Part shown: positions 1 to 8,563 of the stretch, one piece after another
How the letters are laid out: every line of letters starts with the position of its first letter
Numbering within the stretch: the first letter of the stretch is position 1
Source of the DNA: CAYVUV01 sp964455095
Lineage (GTDB): Bacteria > Desulfobacterota > Binatia > HRBIN30 > CADEER01
Reading direction: 5' to 3'
Assembly (NCBI GenBank): GCA_964455095.1
Contig: CAYVUV010000120.1
Coordinates: forward strand, 1-44,486
DNA length: 44,486 nucleotides
Made by a program: the position numbers and the translations under genes
Notes under the pieces: generated by a model
Told to the model about the DNA's origin: nothing
Databases searched by the model: none
The model's input: only the letters and a program-made list of their open reading frames with translations

Positions 1-30
1 GGAATTGGTGGCCTTTCGGCATCATCACAT

Positions 31-66
31 CCCCCTCACCTTAGTCCTCTCCCATCCGGGAGAGGA
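31..66. repeat. half copy of the GGGAGAGG palindromic repeat
   Basis: One arm of a repeat family found at least eight times in the window: a CCCCTCACC block followed by CCTCTCCC...GGGAGAGG, which folds into a short hairpin. Here only one arm is visible, 134 bases before the first gene. It could act as a transcription terminator for a gene lying off the left edge. Confidence 0.7.
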
Positions 67-149
67 AACTTTCCAGTCGCGTCGGCGCGCGCCGCGGGCC
101 GTTTCTATACCGCCTTTCCCCGGTCGACAAGGGCGCCAGCCCGGCCCGG

Positions 150-180
150 CGGCTTTCGCCTTGTGATGCGGCTTTCGCCT
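150..180. repeat. 18-bp tandem direct repeat upstream of first gene
   Basis: The motif GCGGCTTTCGCCT occurs twice, 18 bases apart, in the leader just upstream of the first radical SAM gene. It ends about 20 bases before the ATG at 200. It may be slippage or a small regulatory repeat; no function is assigned. Confidence 0.5.
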
Positions 181-199
181 CTTGTATGGTGACCCTCGA

Positions 200-2317
200 A
201 TGCCGATCGAGTCGAAGCGCGTCGTCCTGGCTTGGAACGAGTCAGTGATCGAGCCGCTGTTCGCCCTGTACCTGGGCGGGCTGATGCGCGATCGCGGCGT
301 GCCATGGACCGGGGTCCCGATCCGGAAGTACGACTACACCCGCCTGTTCCGCCGCATCGAGGAGTTCGGCGCCACGGATGTCGGGTTCAACGTCTATTCG
401 GGCAATCACCGGCAGGTGTTCGCCGCCGCGGACCAGCTGCGCGCGCGGGGTGTGCGTGTCCACATCGGCGGACCCCACGCGACCTACTTTGCCCCGACCT
501 GCGCCGAGCATGCCGATTGGGTCTACCGCGGGCAGAGCTTCGACAGTTTTGGCGCGGTGCTCGACGGCGACCCCGCCGGTTTCGTGCGCGAGTCGCTGTT
601 CCACCGCCAGTTTGCCGCCGTGCTCGGCGCCGAGCTGAAACGCCGCAAGCAGGCGCGCGGCCTGCCCGAAACGGCGCTGCTCTCGGAAGCCGAGGCCATC
701 GAGGCCGAAGAGACGGCGCGCGCGCGCCTGGCCGAGCTGGCCGACACCGACGACGGCCGCGATCAGGTCGAGCGCGTGTTGCGTTCGCGCATCCTGTTCC
801 GCGATCATCTGTCGGACACCTTCCCGAAGCCGGACCGGGCCACGTTCTATCGCGACAATCCCGAGTTTGCCGAGAACCCGATCAAGAACACGATCTGCGG
901 CGAGGGCTGCCCGTTCGCCTGCACCTATTGCTACAACGTCGCCTGGAACTCGCCCGAGATGTACGGCCGCTTTCGCCGCCGCGTCGTGCGTGAGATCGAC
1001 GACGTCATCGACGAGCTGCGCGAGCTGAAGGACTATCCGACGCGGCTGATCTACATCCAGGACGACGTCTTCGGTTTCGAGATGAAATGGCTGCGCGACT
1101 TCATGCCGCGCTACCGCGACGAGGTGGGCATTCCGTTCCACGCCCAACTGCGCCTCGAGCTGGCCTACGGCGCCCCGGGTCGCGAGCGCCTGGCGTGGAT
1201 GAAGCTCGGCGGCTGCACCGGCGTGACCGTGGCGGTGGAGAGCGGCAGCTACGAGGTGCGCAAGGACGTCCTCGACCGCCCGATGCGCGACGCCCACATT
1301 TTCGACGGCTGTCGCAACATCCGCGAGGCGGGGCTGACGCTGCGCACCGAGCAGATCCTCGGCCTGCCGACGCGCGAGACGCGGCGCGGCGACAGTGTGC
1401 TGCACATCGACTTGCTGACGCTCGAGCTGAACGTGTTGCTGCGTCCGGAAATTTCCTGGAGCGCTATCTTCGCCCCGTACGGCGGCACCGAGCTCGGCAA
1501 ACTGTGCGCCGAGCTGGGCCTTTATCCGTGGGCGCGTCTCGCCACCAACGACGACGTCTGCGACTCGTTCTTCGACGAGTCGGCGCTCGACTATGCGCCG
1601 CTCTACCGCGACCAGGTGCGCGTGCTGCAGCGTCTGTTCAGCCTGCTCGCCCACGTCGACTGGGGACACGTGATCGGCGAGCAATTCCTCCGCGAGGTGC
1701 TGCCGCGCTTCAGCCACGAGGAGATCGAGGCCTTCCTGGCGCCGGCCAAGGATCTCGCCAAGCGCACCAAGACCCTGCTTTACGACAGCGAGCTGTACCG
1801 CACCAAGGACGAACGCCTCGGCCTGGCGGACGACGCCCGCGCCGGCGTCAGCGGCACCAACGACAAGAGCCGGGAGGATCTGCTGGCGGGAGCAACAACC
1901 GCGTCCGACCCGCAGCTCGAGCAGCTCGCCGCGCGGTCGTGGAACCCCGAGCAGCGGGCGGCGCTGGCGGCGTTGTCGCCGCTGTGGCGCCATCTGCCGC
2001 GCGGCGAGGTGTTGGCGCTCTATTTCCTCGAGCGGTTTCCGCGCTATGCGCAGGCCGAGCGGGCATCCTTCCTGGCCATCGCAGCGGAGCTCGGCCGCCT
2101 GGCGCGCGCCGCGGCAGAGCTGGCGCCGATGGATCGCGCCGCCGAGTTGCAGCGCCGCATCGAGGCCGAGCAATGGCGATTGGCGCACAAGGCGAACGGC
2201 GAGGAGACGCCGTTGCTCGGCGCGCAGGAGCAGCTCGTCGAGCCGGTCGCGGCGGTGGAGCGCTTGGCCGCGGATCCGGACGCGCTGCCCTTGCCGCTCG
2301 ACCGCACGCCGTTTTGA
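200..2317 (+). CDS. B12-binding-type radical SAM protein
   Basis: A 705-residue cytosolic radical SAM enzyme with an N-terminal Rossmann-like segment (about residues 1-140) of the cobalamin-binding kind. No DxHxxG motif is visible, which is usual for B12 radical SAM enzymes. The 4Fe-4S motif CxxxCxxC is C237-PFA-C241-TY-C244, with an extra C233 just before it. A glycine-rich SAM-binding region follows (GGCTGVTVAVESGS). The last 280 residues or so are helical and charged and match no family I know. I chose the ATG at 200; a TTG six codons upstream (182) is in frame but less likely. The GT-C gene at 2573 follows on the same strand, an order repeated at 26200/27687. The reaction (methylation, ring rearrangement or other B12 chemistry) and the substrate are unknown. 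Confidence 0.88.
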   Translation: MPIESKRVVLAWNESVIEPLFALYLGGLMRDRGVPWTGVPIRKYDYTRLFRRIEEFGATDVGFNVYSGNHRQVFAAADQLRARGVRVHIGGPHATYFAPTCAEHADWVYRGQSFDSFGAVLDGDPAGFVRESLFHRQFAAVLGAELKRRKQARGLPETALLSEAEAIEAEETARARLAELADTDDGRDQVERVLRSRILFRDHLSDTFPKPDRATFYRDNPEFAENPIKNTICGEGCPFACTYCYNVAWNSPEMYGRFRRRVVREIDDVIDELRELKDYPTRLIYIQDDVFGFEMKWLRDFMPRYRDEVGIPFHAQLRLELAYGAPGRERLAWMKLGGCTGVTVAVESGSYEVRKDVLDRPMRDAHIFDGCRNIREAGLTLRTEQILGLPTRETRRGDSVLHIDLLTLELNVLLRPEISWSAIFAPYGGTELGKLCAELGLYPWARLATNDDVCDSFFDESALDYAPLYRDQVRVLQRLFSLLAHVDWGHVIGEQFLREVLPRFSHEEIEAFLAPAKDLAKRTKTLLYDSELYRTKDERLGLADDARAGVSGTNDKSREDLLAGATTASDPQLEQLAARSWNPEQRAALAALSPLWRHLPRGEVLALYFLERFPRYAQAERASFLAIAAELGRLARAAAELAPMDRAAELQRRIEAEQWRLAHKANGEETPLLGAQEQLVEPVAAVERLAADPDALPLPLDRTPF

Positions 2318-2385
2318 GGCGTCTGCGTGGTGTGGGTGGGGTGCGATGCCTCTGGTCCGCACTCCGAGCCCCTCTCCAGTTCCAG

Positions 2386-2542
2386 CCCTCTCCCGGATGG
2401 GAGAGGGTTGGGTGAGGGGGATATGACACTCTCCAACCTCAACGGCCTTGAATCCTGCTCCAGCATTCAGTCAATGAAAAGCTCTGGAGGCGGAGTTGTG
2501 GAATACCCCACACCCAAGCCCAATACCAAAACGGGAGAGGGG
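2386..2542. repeat. GGGAGAGG inverted-repeat element with degenerate right arm
   Basis: The left arm, CCCTCTCCCGGATGGGAGAGGG then TTGGGTGAGGGGG (2386-2420), is well preserved. The right arm (about 2501-2542, GAATACCCCACACCC...CGGGAGAGGGG) is a decayed version of the arms at 23641-23680 and 35775-35813. The element fills most of the gap between the radical SAM gene and the GT-C gene. Confidence 0.65.
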
Positions 2543-2572
2543 ACCGGAAAACCCACCCGCGAAGGCTCAGTT

Positions 2573-5038
2573 GTGAAAGCGCTGCCTCTTCTGCTCCTCG
2601 TCCTCGTCGCGGTCCCGGTCCGTGCGGCTGACGAGGTGATTCCGCCCGGCAGCGAAGCGCTGATGGCGGAAATGCTGGGCGCCGGTCAGACGCTGCCCGG
2701 CGACTGCAAGTTTGCCGGCGGCTCGATCGAGCGCACGTTCGCTGCGGCGCACTACGACTGCGCGGACGGGCGCAAGTTCCGATTGGATCTGCGCCACTCG
2801 TCCGAGGGGCCGGCCGCCGCGATGCGGACGAAGCAGTTCGCCATCGTGCCGCGCGGCGAGGTGCCGCCGGCTCTCCTCGAGGCGGTGGCGCGCAGCGTCG
2901 CCGGCGGCGAGGCCCGGTTCCAATGGGCGGGGGCGCCGGCAGCGGCGTCCGACTCGCAACCGCAACAGCCGCCGCCGGCGCAAACGGCCCGACCGCTGGA
3001 GTCGATGAACGGCGTGAGCGGGCCGCTCGCGCTGCTGTTCCTGATCCTGGTGCTGGCGGCGCCGCTGGCTGTGATCGCCGGCGTGGTGTGGTTCTATCTG
3101 GCGGCACTGCGCACCAGGTCGCCGGCGGGAGAGTCGCTGTGGTCGCCCGCTCGCCTGCGACTCGTCGGCTACCTGGCGGTGTTCCTCGCGACCTTCGCCC
3201 TGGGTGCGATCCTCATCGCACCGCACTGGGGTATCCAGATCGACGAGGAGCGCGATTTCATGCTGAGCGCCCTGTGCGCCGACGGCACAGCCTGTCCCGT
3301 CTACGGCAACGAGATGAACCAGCTGCGCATCAAGCTCGGCCCGCTCAATCGCTATCTCCTGACGTTGTGTCACCTCGTCACGCCCGACCCGCGCTTCGCG
3401 CTGTGGACCATCCTGGCCCTGCACGCGCTGGCGGCCGCATGGCTGGCCGCGGTCGGCGACCGCATGGTGGGCTTTCCCTTCGGGTTGTTTGCCGGCGTGC
3501 TGTTCGGCGCCAATCCCATCCTGCTCGATACCGTCGGCGCGGCGAGCAACGGCGCCTGGAGCTCCGTCTTTCTCGCCGGCAGCCTCGCCGGCACGCTGCG
3601 CTGGATCAGCGGCGAGCCGCGCGCCCTGCTGCTGGCGGTGACATGTCTGGCGGCCGCCGTTCAGTTGCACGGCACCAACCTCGCGTTGCTGCCCCCGTTT
3701 GCCCTCGCAGCCCTCTGGTGGCGCCCGCCCATCTCGGCCCGCGCCGTGCTGCAGTGCGCCCTCATCGTCGGCGCGCTCTACGCCCCCTGGATGTTCTATC
3801 AGTGGGAAACCGGCGGCAGCGACTTCTCGCTCATCTCCACGGCGTGGATGGTGAGCGAAGCGCCCGGGCTGCTGGAGCGGGTCGGGCGCGTCGTGTCGAC
3901 TCTGGGCGGTGTGCTGGTGGCGCCGCTGACGTTCGCGGGCGTGGTGCTGCTGGTCATGGGGCGCGGCGTCGATGCGGCGCAGCGCACGGCCGGACGGGTG
4001 GTAGTCTTGCTCCTCGCGGTTCCACTCGTCGCCACGTTGCTGGCGGGCGGAAACTGGGTGGCGCGCTATGGCGTGTCGATGATGGCGCCGGGAGCATTGG
4101 CTGCGGCGGTCGCGGTGCGCCGACTGGCCTCGTCGCTCGGCCGCGGCCGGCGATGGCGTGGCGGATACGCTGTCGCTGTCACCGTTGCGGGGTTGGTGCT
4201 CGCCGCCACTGCGGCGCTGCTCGGAGACTCACAGCGCGCATTGCTGCGCACGCCGCGCAGCTCCCTGACGCATCTCAACCTGGCTGAACAGATCGAGGCG
4301 ATTCGCATCCTCGGCGCGCACGGCTTCGGCGCTGCCGATCTCGAGTCGCGTGTGCACGGCGCGGCGTGGAACCGTTGGGACGGCGGGCAGGTGTATCTGG
4401 GCCAGTGGCTGATCGGTGCCGCAAGCCGCGCGGCCGCCGGCGAGCATGTCGCGATCGTCGCGTGCACGCATGCGCCGGAAGGGTTTGCGTCGTGGCAGCA
4501 GAGGTTCTCGTCACCGGGTGGCACGCCGCTGCTGCTGGTCGGGTACCGCGCCCAGCTCGATCCGGTGCGGGTGGAGCTCGGCGGCCGCAACGGCGTCGTG
4601 TGGGCGAGCGACCGCGCGGTGCCGTTCTACGGTTCGATGGCCCACGGCGGCGACGGGCAGCTCCGCCTGCTGTTCGATCCGCGCCTCGGCTTCCCGCCGG
4701 ACTTCGCCGATATCCAAACCCGCTTGATCCGCGATCCGCCGCAGACGATGAGGCTCTCCACGACACTGGCGGCCGGACGGGACGATCGCATCATCGTCCT
4801 CACCTACGACGCCGGCCTCACGGCCCGCGTGTCCTTCGACGGCGCGCCGCCGCGTCACCGCCTGGAATCACTCGGCGCCGTGGTCGACAGCGCGCGCGAG
4901 CGCTATCTGGTGCTTGCCGCGGAGCGCGCCGCCCCGGTCGCCATCGAGGTCGCGATCGACCTCCCGGCCCATGCGGAGGTACCGCGACGCGTCGACCTCT
5001 ACGAGGAGCCGGCGTGTGATGCGGAACTCGGGAGCTGA
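2573..5038 (+). CDS. GT-C-type membrane glycosyltransferase with PGxE N-terminal domain
   Basis: An 821-residue protein. The GTG at 2573 was chosen because it gives a clean signal peptide (KALPLLLLVLVAVPVRA, cleavage near residue 18-19); in-frame codons upstream run through a repeat. Residues 21-125 form a periplasmic domain (IPPGSEALMAEML, then LPGDCKF and KQFAIV) shared with the genes at 9830, 27687 and 41896. A linker rich in Gln and Pro and then about ten hydrophobic segments follow. The first large loop has an acidic DEERD motif, where ArnT/PMT-like GT-C enzymes carry their catalytic Asp. The last 200 residues or so are soluble and probably beta-rich, ending in DLYEEP, a motif also seen at the end of the 9830 gene. 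By family it should transfer a sugar from a polyprenyl-phosphate donor on the periplasmic face. Donor and acceptor are unknown. It lies downstream of a radical SAM gene. Confidence 0.82.
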   Translation: MKALPLLLLVLVAVPVRAADEVIPPGSEALMAEMLGAGQTLPGDCKFAGGSIERTFAAAHYDCADGRKFRLDLRHSSEGPAAAMRTKQFAIVPRGEVPPALLEAVARSVAGGEARFQWAGAPAAASDSQPQQPPPAQTARPLESMNGVSGPLALLFLILVLAAPLAVIAGVVWFYLAALRTRSPAGESLWSPARLRLVGYLAVFLATFALGAILIAPHWGIQIDEERDFMLSALCADGTACPVYGNEMNQLRIKLGPLNRYLLTLCHLVTPDPRFALWTILALHALAAAWLAAVGDRMVGFPFGLFAGVLFGANPILLDTVGAASNGAWSSVFLAGSLAGTLRWISGEPRALLLAVTCLAAAVQLHGTNLALLPPFALAALWWRPPISARAVLQCALIVGALYAPWMFYQWETGGSDFSLISTAWMVSEAPGLLERVGRVVSTLGGVLVAPLTFAGVVLLVMGRGVDAAQRTAGRVVVLLLAVPLVATLLAGGNWVARYGVSMMAPGALAAAVAVRRLASSLGRGRRWRGGYAVAVTVAGLVLAATAALLGDSQRALLRTPRSSLTHLNLAEQIEAIRILGAHGFGAADLESRVHGAAWNRWDGGQVYLGQWLIGAASRAAAGEHVAIVACTHAPEGFASWQQRFSSPGGTPLLLVGYRAQLDPVRVELGGRNGVVWASDRAVPFYGSMAHGGDGQLRLLFDPRLGFPPDFADIQTRLIRDPPQTMRLSTTLAAGRDDRIIVLTYDAGLTARVSFDGAPPRHRLESLGAVVDSARERYLVLAAERAAPVAIEVAIDLPAHAEVPRRVDLYEEPACDAELGS

Positions 5039-5045
5039 GAGAAGC

Positions 5046-5059
5046 CTTTCGTCCGAAAG
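5046..5059. terminator. small hairpin between convergent genes
   Basis: A perfect 6-bp inverted repeat, CTTTCG-TC-CGAAAG, sits in the 28-base gap between the convergent ends of the GT-C gene and the HigA-like gene. There is no T-tract, so any terminator role is a guess. Confidence 0.25.
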
Positions 5060-5066
5060 CGCCAGC

Positions 5067-5447
5067 CTACGCGGCTTTTCGACCCCGACTCGTCGGGCGA
5101 ATCAGCACTTCTGCTGAGATGCCGAGCTGCTCGTGCAAGCGGCGGATCATATTGATCGACAGACCGCGCCGGCGATTCAATACCTCCGCCACACGGGTCC
5201 GCGAGCCAAGGACACCTTCCAAGTCCTTCCGTGTCAGCCCCTGCTGCTCCATGCGAAACGTGATCGCGTCGATCGGGTCGGGCGGGTCCATTGGGAAGTG
5301 TTTCGCCTCGTAGGTGTCCACCAGCGTCGCAAGGATGTCGAGGCGGTCGGCGTCGGGCGTACCGGACTTCGGGCCCCAGAGGCGCTCGATCTCGGCCATG
5401 GCCAGCTCGTAGTCCGTACGGGTCCTAATGGGCTTGAGGGCTTTCAC
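5067..5447 (-). CDS. HigA-family antitoxin / XRE helix-turn-helix regulator
   Basis: 126 residues from a GTG start (complement of 5445-5447). The residues coded just before it in the longer frame look unlike the family. The N-terminal part (LKPIRTRTDYELAMAEIERLWG, then DRLDILATLVDTYE) and the DPIDAITFRMEQQGLTRKDL segment are typical of HigA-type antitoxins. A helix-turn-helix lies at about residues 62-110. These proteins bind DNA and neutralise a HigB RNase encoded directly upstream. Here no HigB-like ORF exists: the upstream neighbour is a nucleotidyltransferase whose stop lies 58 bases before this start. It is either an orphan antitoxin or regulator, or the antitoxin of the unusual exonuclease/nucleotidyltransferase pair. 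Confidence 0.82.
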   Translation of the reverse strand: MKALKPIRTRTDYELAMAEIERLWGPKSGTPDADRLDILATLVDTYEAKHFPMDPPDPIDAITFRMEQQGLTRKDLEGVLGSRTRVAEVLNRRRGLSINMIRRLHEQLGISAEVLIRPTSRGRKAA

Positions 5448-5505
5448 AGGTCCACGCTGTTTGATCCGTGCGAGATCGGGGCGTTCGCGTTGGCCAAAGC
5501 TCCGA

Positions 5506-6504
5506 TCAAACCACGAGCAACCGATAGAAGCGATTCGCTCCTGCTCCGCCATCCCTACCGATGGCATCGAGGAGCGCGAATACTTCGTCGCCGAACTGGG
5601 ACGCTTCCTCAAGGAGGTGCCGACTCGTTGTCTTGTCGAGAAAGCGCTCGATCATGTCACTGCCGCTGGCGTCCGTCGCGGCGAGAAACCTCTCGTATTT
5701 CTCCAAGAGCCCGTCTACTCGAGCGCCGGATGAGCTCGAGCTGGGGTATGTCCTCAACCATTCCAGGCGCTCCGTCGGACTTCGTCTCACCATCTCCTTG
5801 GCGTCCGCCGGTGACACCGTCCGTTGCTCCTTGAACACGGCAAGGAGATAGGCCAGGGCCGAGTAGCAGGTAAGCAGACGGCTGTGCTTGAGCTTGTAAT
5901 TCTTGAGCTTTCGCTTGGCCTTTTCTTCGGGAGGGTCGGTCTGCGTCCTGGCCTCGTAGTTCACGCAGAAGGTCCGCCAGATTCGCAGGATGTCGTTGGC
6001 CAAAAAGGCCGGCATGAAAGACGCGTTGTGGTCAGCGTAGTCTCGCCAATAGGCCGCCAGGACCGCCTCGATGGCGAAGTCATAGGTATCCTCGCCGACG
6101 AGTGGCCGGCTCTCCAGCAAGAGGAGCAGCCGGGCCGTGAACGTATTCGTTGCATCGTCATGCGGACTTCCGAGGCTGTTGACGAGCTCGTCGACGATGT
6201 AGTGCTGTAGATACTCCCCGTCCCCCGAGAAGTCCCGGATATCGAGCTTTCTCGTCATCCGGATGAGATCGGCCTTGAGGCAAATCTCGTCGAGCTTCGG
6301 CAGCTCTCTCTGTTTGACCGATCCGCGCCCTGCGATGAACAAATCGAGGTCGCTGTGCGGGCTGGCTTCCCCGCGTGCGAACGAGCCGGTCGCGTAGACA
6401 CAGGCCCGCTGGTCTACCAGCTTGGCCGCGTCTTCGAGTTCCCCGCGAAGAAGCTCCAGACGCTGGCCGGTTTCCCGGCGTCTCCGCTCAAGGAGCTCGC
6501 CCAC
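5506..6504 (-). CDS. nucleotidyltransferase-domain protein
   Basis: 332 residues from a GTG at 6504; the longer frame to 6612 lies wholly inside the upstream gene and is arbitrary. The motif G40-S41-FARGE followed by SDLDLFI (D52, D54) is the polymerase-beta-fold nucleotidyltransferase signature, with both metal-binding aspartates. The remaining 270 residues are mainly helical and not recognised. The start overlaps the end of the exonuclease gene by 17 bases, so the two are probably translationally coupled, and a HigA-like gene follows. Relatives include GlnD-like uridylyltransferases, MNT-type antitoxins and defence nucleotidyltransferases; the sequence does not discriminate. The base composition looks less GC-rich than in neighbouring genes, suggesting acquisition. 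Confidence 0.75.
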   Translation of the reverse strand: MGELLERRRRETGQRLELLRGELEDAAKLVDQRACVYATGSFARGEASPHSDLDLFIAGRGSVKQRELPKLDEICLKADLIRMTRKLDIRDFSGDGEYLQHYIVDELVNSLGSPHDDATNTFTARLLLLLESRPLVGEDTYDFAIEAVLAAYWRDYADHNASFMPAFLANDILRIWRTFCVNYEARTQTDPPEEKAKRKLKNYKLKHSRLLTCYSALAYLLAVFKEQRTVSPADAKEMVRRSPTERLEWLRTYPSSSSSGARVDGLLEKYERFLAATDASGSDMIERFLDKTTSRHLLEEASQFGDEVFALLDAIGRDGGAGANRFYRLLVV

Positions 6505-7135
6505 CTTCCCCCTTCCACTCGAACAAGTTGGCGAAGATCTCCGCCTGCCCAATAGCGTCGTCGACGGCGTGGTGGGTGTGCACGCGGGTGGACCGGAGCC
6601 CGGCGAGCACATTGGAGCGTCCCGCGGCTGAAATCGGAATGTGTGCTTTCAATGCAAAGGCAGTTTTTACGTCGAAGCAGCGCGAGTACGAAAAGGGCGA
6701 GCCGAGCGAAGAGAAGCGGACGAAGTACCAGTAAAGCCACGTCCAGTCGAAGCTAAGGGGATAAGCTACCAATACCGGCCCTCCGAGCCCTGCCAGTGAC
6801 TTGATCCACTCCGCTGCTTCGGTCATCGCAAGTTGCGGTTCTAAGCCTTCGTGCTGGAGTCGATCCCGGTCGAGACCGTTGACACTCAGCGCCTCCGGCT
6901 GAAACTCCTCGGAAATCGGCCGAAGCTCGCGGTAGAAGATGTGTTCGAACGTTTGGGGGCGTTCGAAACGCTGACCATCGAACCGGCCCGCATAGACGAT
7001 GGCGAAAGACAGCATCGAGAAGGGCCCCGGGATCGGCCCGTCGGTTTCGACGTCGGCCGAGAAATAAACGTCCGTCGCCGGCTCCGGATCGGGCAACGAA
7101 CCTATCGGCGCCATCGCGCCCGAACGACCTGTCAT
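6488..7135 (-). CDS. DEDDh-type 3'-5' exonuclease domain protein
   Basis: 215 residues. It has the three exonuclease motifs of the DnaQ/RNase T superfamily: Exo I D28-V-E30, Exo II D130 in a SFDW context, and Exo III H188-H-A-V-D-D193 (HxAxxD, the DEDDh type). Family members trim single-stranded DNA or RNA from the 3' end with two metal ions. The ATG at 7135 is preceded by a reasonable ribosome site (GGAG about ten bases upstream); a second Met at residue 8 is possible. It is the first gene of a three-gene minus-strand islet with the nucleotidyltransferase and the HigA-like protein. As a free-standing nuclease beside an NTase it could be part of a defence or toxin module; that is inference. 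Confidence 0.8.
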   Translation of the reverse strand: MTGRSGAMAPIGSLPDPEPATDVYFSADVETDGPIPGPFSMLSFAIVYAGRFDGQRFERPQTFEHIFYRELRPISEEFQPEALSVNGLDRDRLQHEGLEPQLAMTEAAEWIKSLAGLGGPVLVAYPLSFDWTWLYWYFVRFSSLGSPFSYSRCFDVKTAFALKAHIPISAAGRSNVLAGLRSTRVHTHHAVDDAIGQAEIFANLFEWKGEGGRAP

Positions 7136-7413
7136 CTGCTGCTCCAGCTCCGCGAACGCTTCACGCCTCGCATTACCAGCCTCCGCGCGCAGGCTACCGC
7201 CGATCCGGTGCGTAGTTCAACCCGATCGGCCACCCGATCGGCCCAGGGATGTAGGGACAGCACAATGACGACGAGGAAACAGTCCGAGGGATGAGACCAG
7301 CTTCGATCCGGCTCAGCCAACTTCAAGCGGTTGGAAGAGTCTCTGGTAGGGGACGGGTGGCCGCCGATAAAGAAGCGAGGAACCTCATCATTCACCCTGC
7401 AGTCGGCTGGCTG
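7136..7413. other. intergenic region, no feature recognised
   Basis: 278 bases between the exonuclease start and the end of the next SGNH gene. A short open frame on the minus strand (7132-7395) has no recognisable protein content and an atypical composition. The promoter of the exonuclease islet should lie here, but I see no convincing -35/-10 pair. Confidence 0.4.
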
Positions 7414-8511
7414 TTACTGCGCGGCGGCTTCGAGAATCGCCGGGACGACCGCGCGCGCGAGCAGCAGCGCGCCGGCGGCTGATGGGTGGCCGTCGTTTGG
7501 AATCGTGATCGTGCGATCGTCCGGGTCCCAGATGGTGACGACGAAGCGCGCCCCGGCCGCGGCGTACGGGCGCAGCAACGAGCGCGACTCGATTGGCACG
7601 ACCGTCTCGTCCGTCGGCCGGCGGAGCACCAGGCGGTTGAACACCACCGCGCAGCCCAGGCGGCGCGCCGTCTGCGCCATCAAGGCCGCCGATTCGACCA
7701 GTTGCGCGTGTTGTTGCTCGCGTTCGACGGGGAGCTCGCCGGCGAGAATCCGCTCGCCGCGCGCCCGCGCCGCGAGGTAGCGCAGCCAGGCGATCGATTT
7801 GCGGACCATGCGATAGAGCGCCAGCCGATTGAGCGCGCGCAGCGGGTCGCGGTCGCGGCGGCGCAGCTCGGTGTTGAGATCGGGTAGGATGTCGTCCGCC
7901 TCGCCGACGGTGAAGACCACCACGTGCGGGCGGTAGCGCTCGGCGATCCAGGCAAACCATTCCACCGCGGAGAAGACGTTGGTGCCGGGCTGCCCGGCGT
8001 TGAACGCGAACCAGCGATGCGCGGGGTCCTGTTCGCGCAGCAGCGCTTCGGCCTGCACCGGATACGTCTCCTCTCCGTTCAGGCCGATACCGAAGGTGTA
8101 CGAGTCGCCGAAGAACAGGACGCGGCGCTCGTCCGCCGCCACGGCCACGGCCGGTCGCGGGCGATCGGTGCGCAGGCCGTCCTCGTTGGTGCGCACCTCC
8201 CAGCTGTGCCAGCCGGGGTGCGGCTGCGCGACCCACTGCTGGTTGGGCCGCTGCGCGAAGCGGCCCGGCCGATACTCCTCGTACTGACTGTGCGTGACCT
8301 GGATCGGCACATCGAAAAAGGTGTAGGCGGCGATCTCGGCCGCGACCCCCGCCAGTGCCAGCGCGCTGACCGCGAGCACGACGATATCGAGGATCGTCCG
8401 CTCGACGGACGGCGCCAGTCGCCTGCGCAGCCACATACCGGCGATGCCGACGGCTATCGCCCCCGCCAGGAGCAGCACGACGTTGGTTGCGATGACCAGG
8501 AGGTTGCCCAT
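7414..8511 (-). CDS. membrane-anchored SGNH/GDSL hydrolase (copy 1)
   Basis: 365 residues. Two hydrophobic segments (about 4-27 and 40-62) anchor an extracytoplasmic SGNH fold. Block I is FFGDSYTFG with nucleophile S137; a glycine block lies near NAGQPGTN; the catalytic dyad is D340-G-H342 in NDGHPSAAG. SGNH enzymes of this anchored type esterify or de-esterify sugars and cell-wall polymers. It is one of five such proteins in the window (also 12803, 19465, 32098, 40741), all with D-x-H spacing. It stands alone between the exonuclease islet and an ATPase gene. The substrate is unknown; an O-acyl group on a surface glycan is the likely type. Confidence 0.82.
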   Translation of the reverse strand: MGNLLVIATNVVLLLAGAIAVGIAGMWLRRRLAPSVERTILDIVVLAVSALALAGVAAEIAAYTFFDVPIQVTHSQYEEYRPGRFAQRPNQQWVAQPHPGWHSWEVRTNEDGLRTDRPRPAVAVAADERRVLFFGDSYTFGIGLNGEETYPVQAEALLREQDPAHRWFAFNAGQPGTNVFSAVEWFAWIAERYRPHVVVFTVGEADDILPDLNTELRRRDRDPLRALNRLALYRMVRKSIAWLRYLAARARGERILAGELPVEREQQHAQLVESAALMAQTARRLGCAVVFNRLVLRRPTDETVVPIESRSLLRPYAAAGARFVVTIWDPDDRTITIPNDGHPSAAGALLLARAVVPAILEAAAQ

Positions 8512-8563
8512 CAGGCCGCGACCGACTGCAGGACGCAGGACTCGACGGGGCCTGCCGGCGGTT

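Noticed and set aside
242..2362. A 706-residue minus-strand open frame opposite the first radical SAM gene
   Set aside because: It is antisense to a clear radical SAM enzyme and is Arg/Ala/Gln-rich without any domain; long shadow frames are expected at this GC content.
5448..5612. Possible HigB toxin fused ahead of the HigA-like protein in the same frame
   Set aside because: The upstream residues overlap the nucleotidyltransferase gene end and show no RelE/HigB features.
7132..7395. An 87-residue minus-strand frame between the exonuclease and SGNH genes
   Set aside because: No conserved motif, no ribosome site and unlike neighbouring proteins in composition; treated as intergenic.
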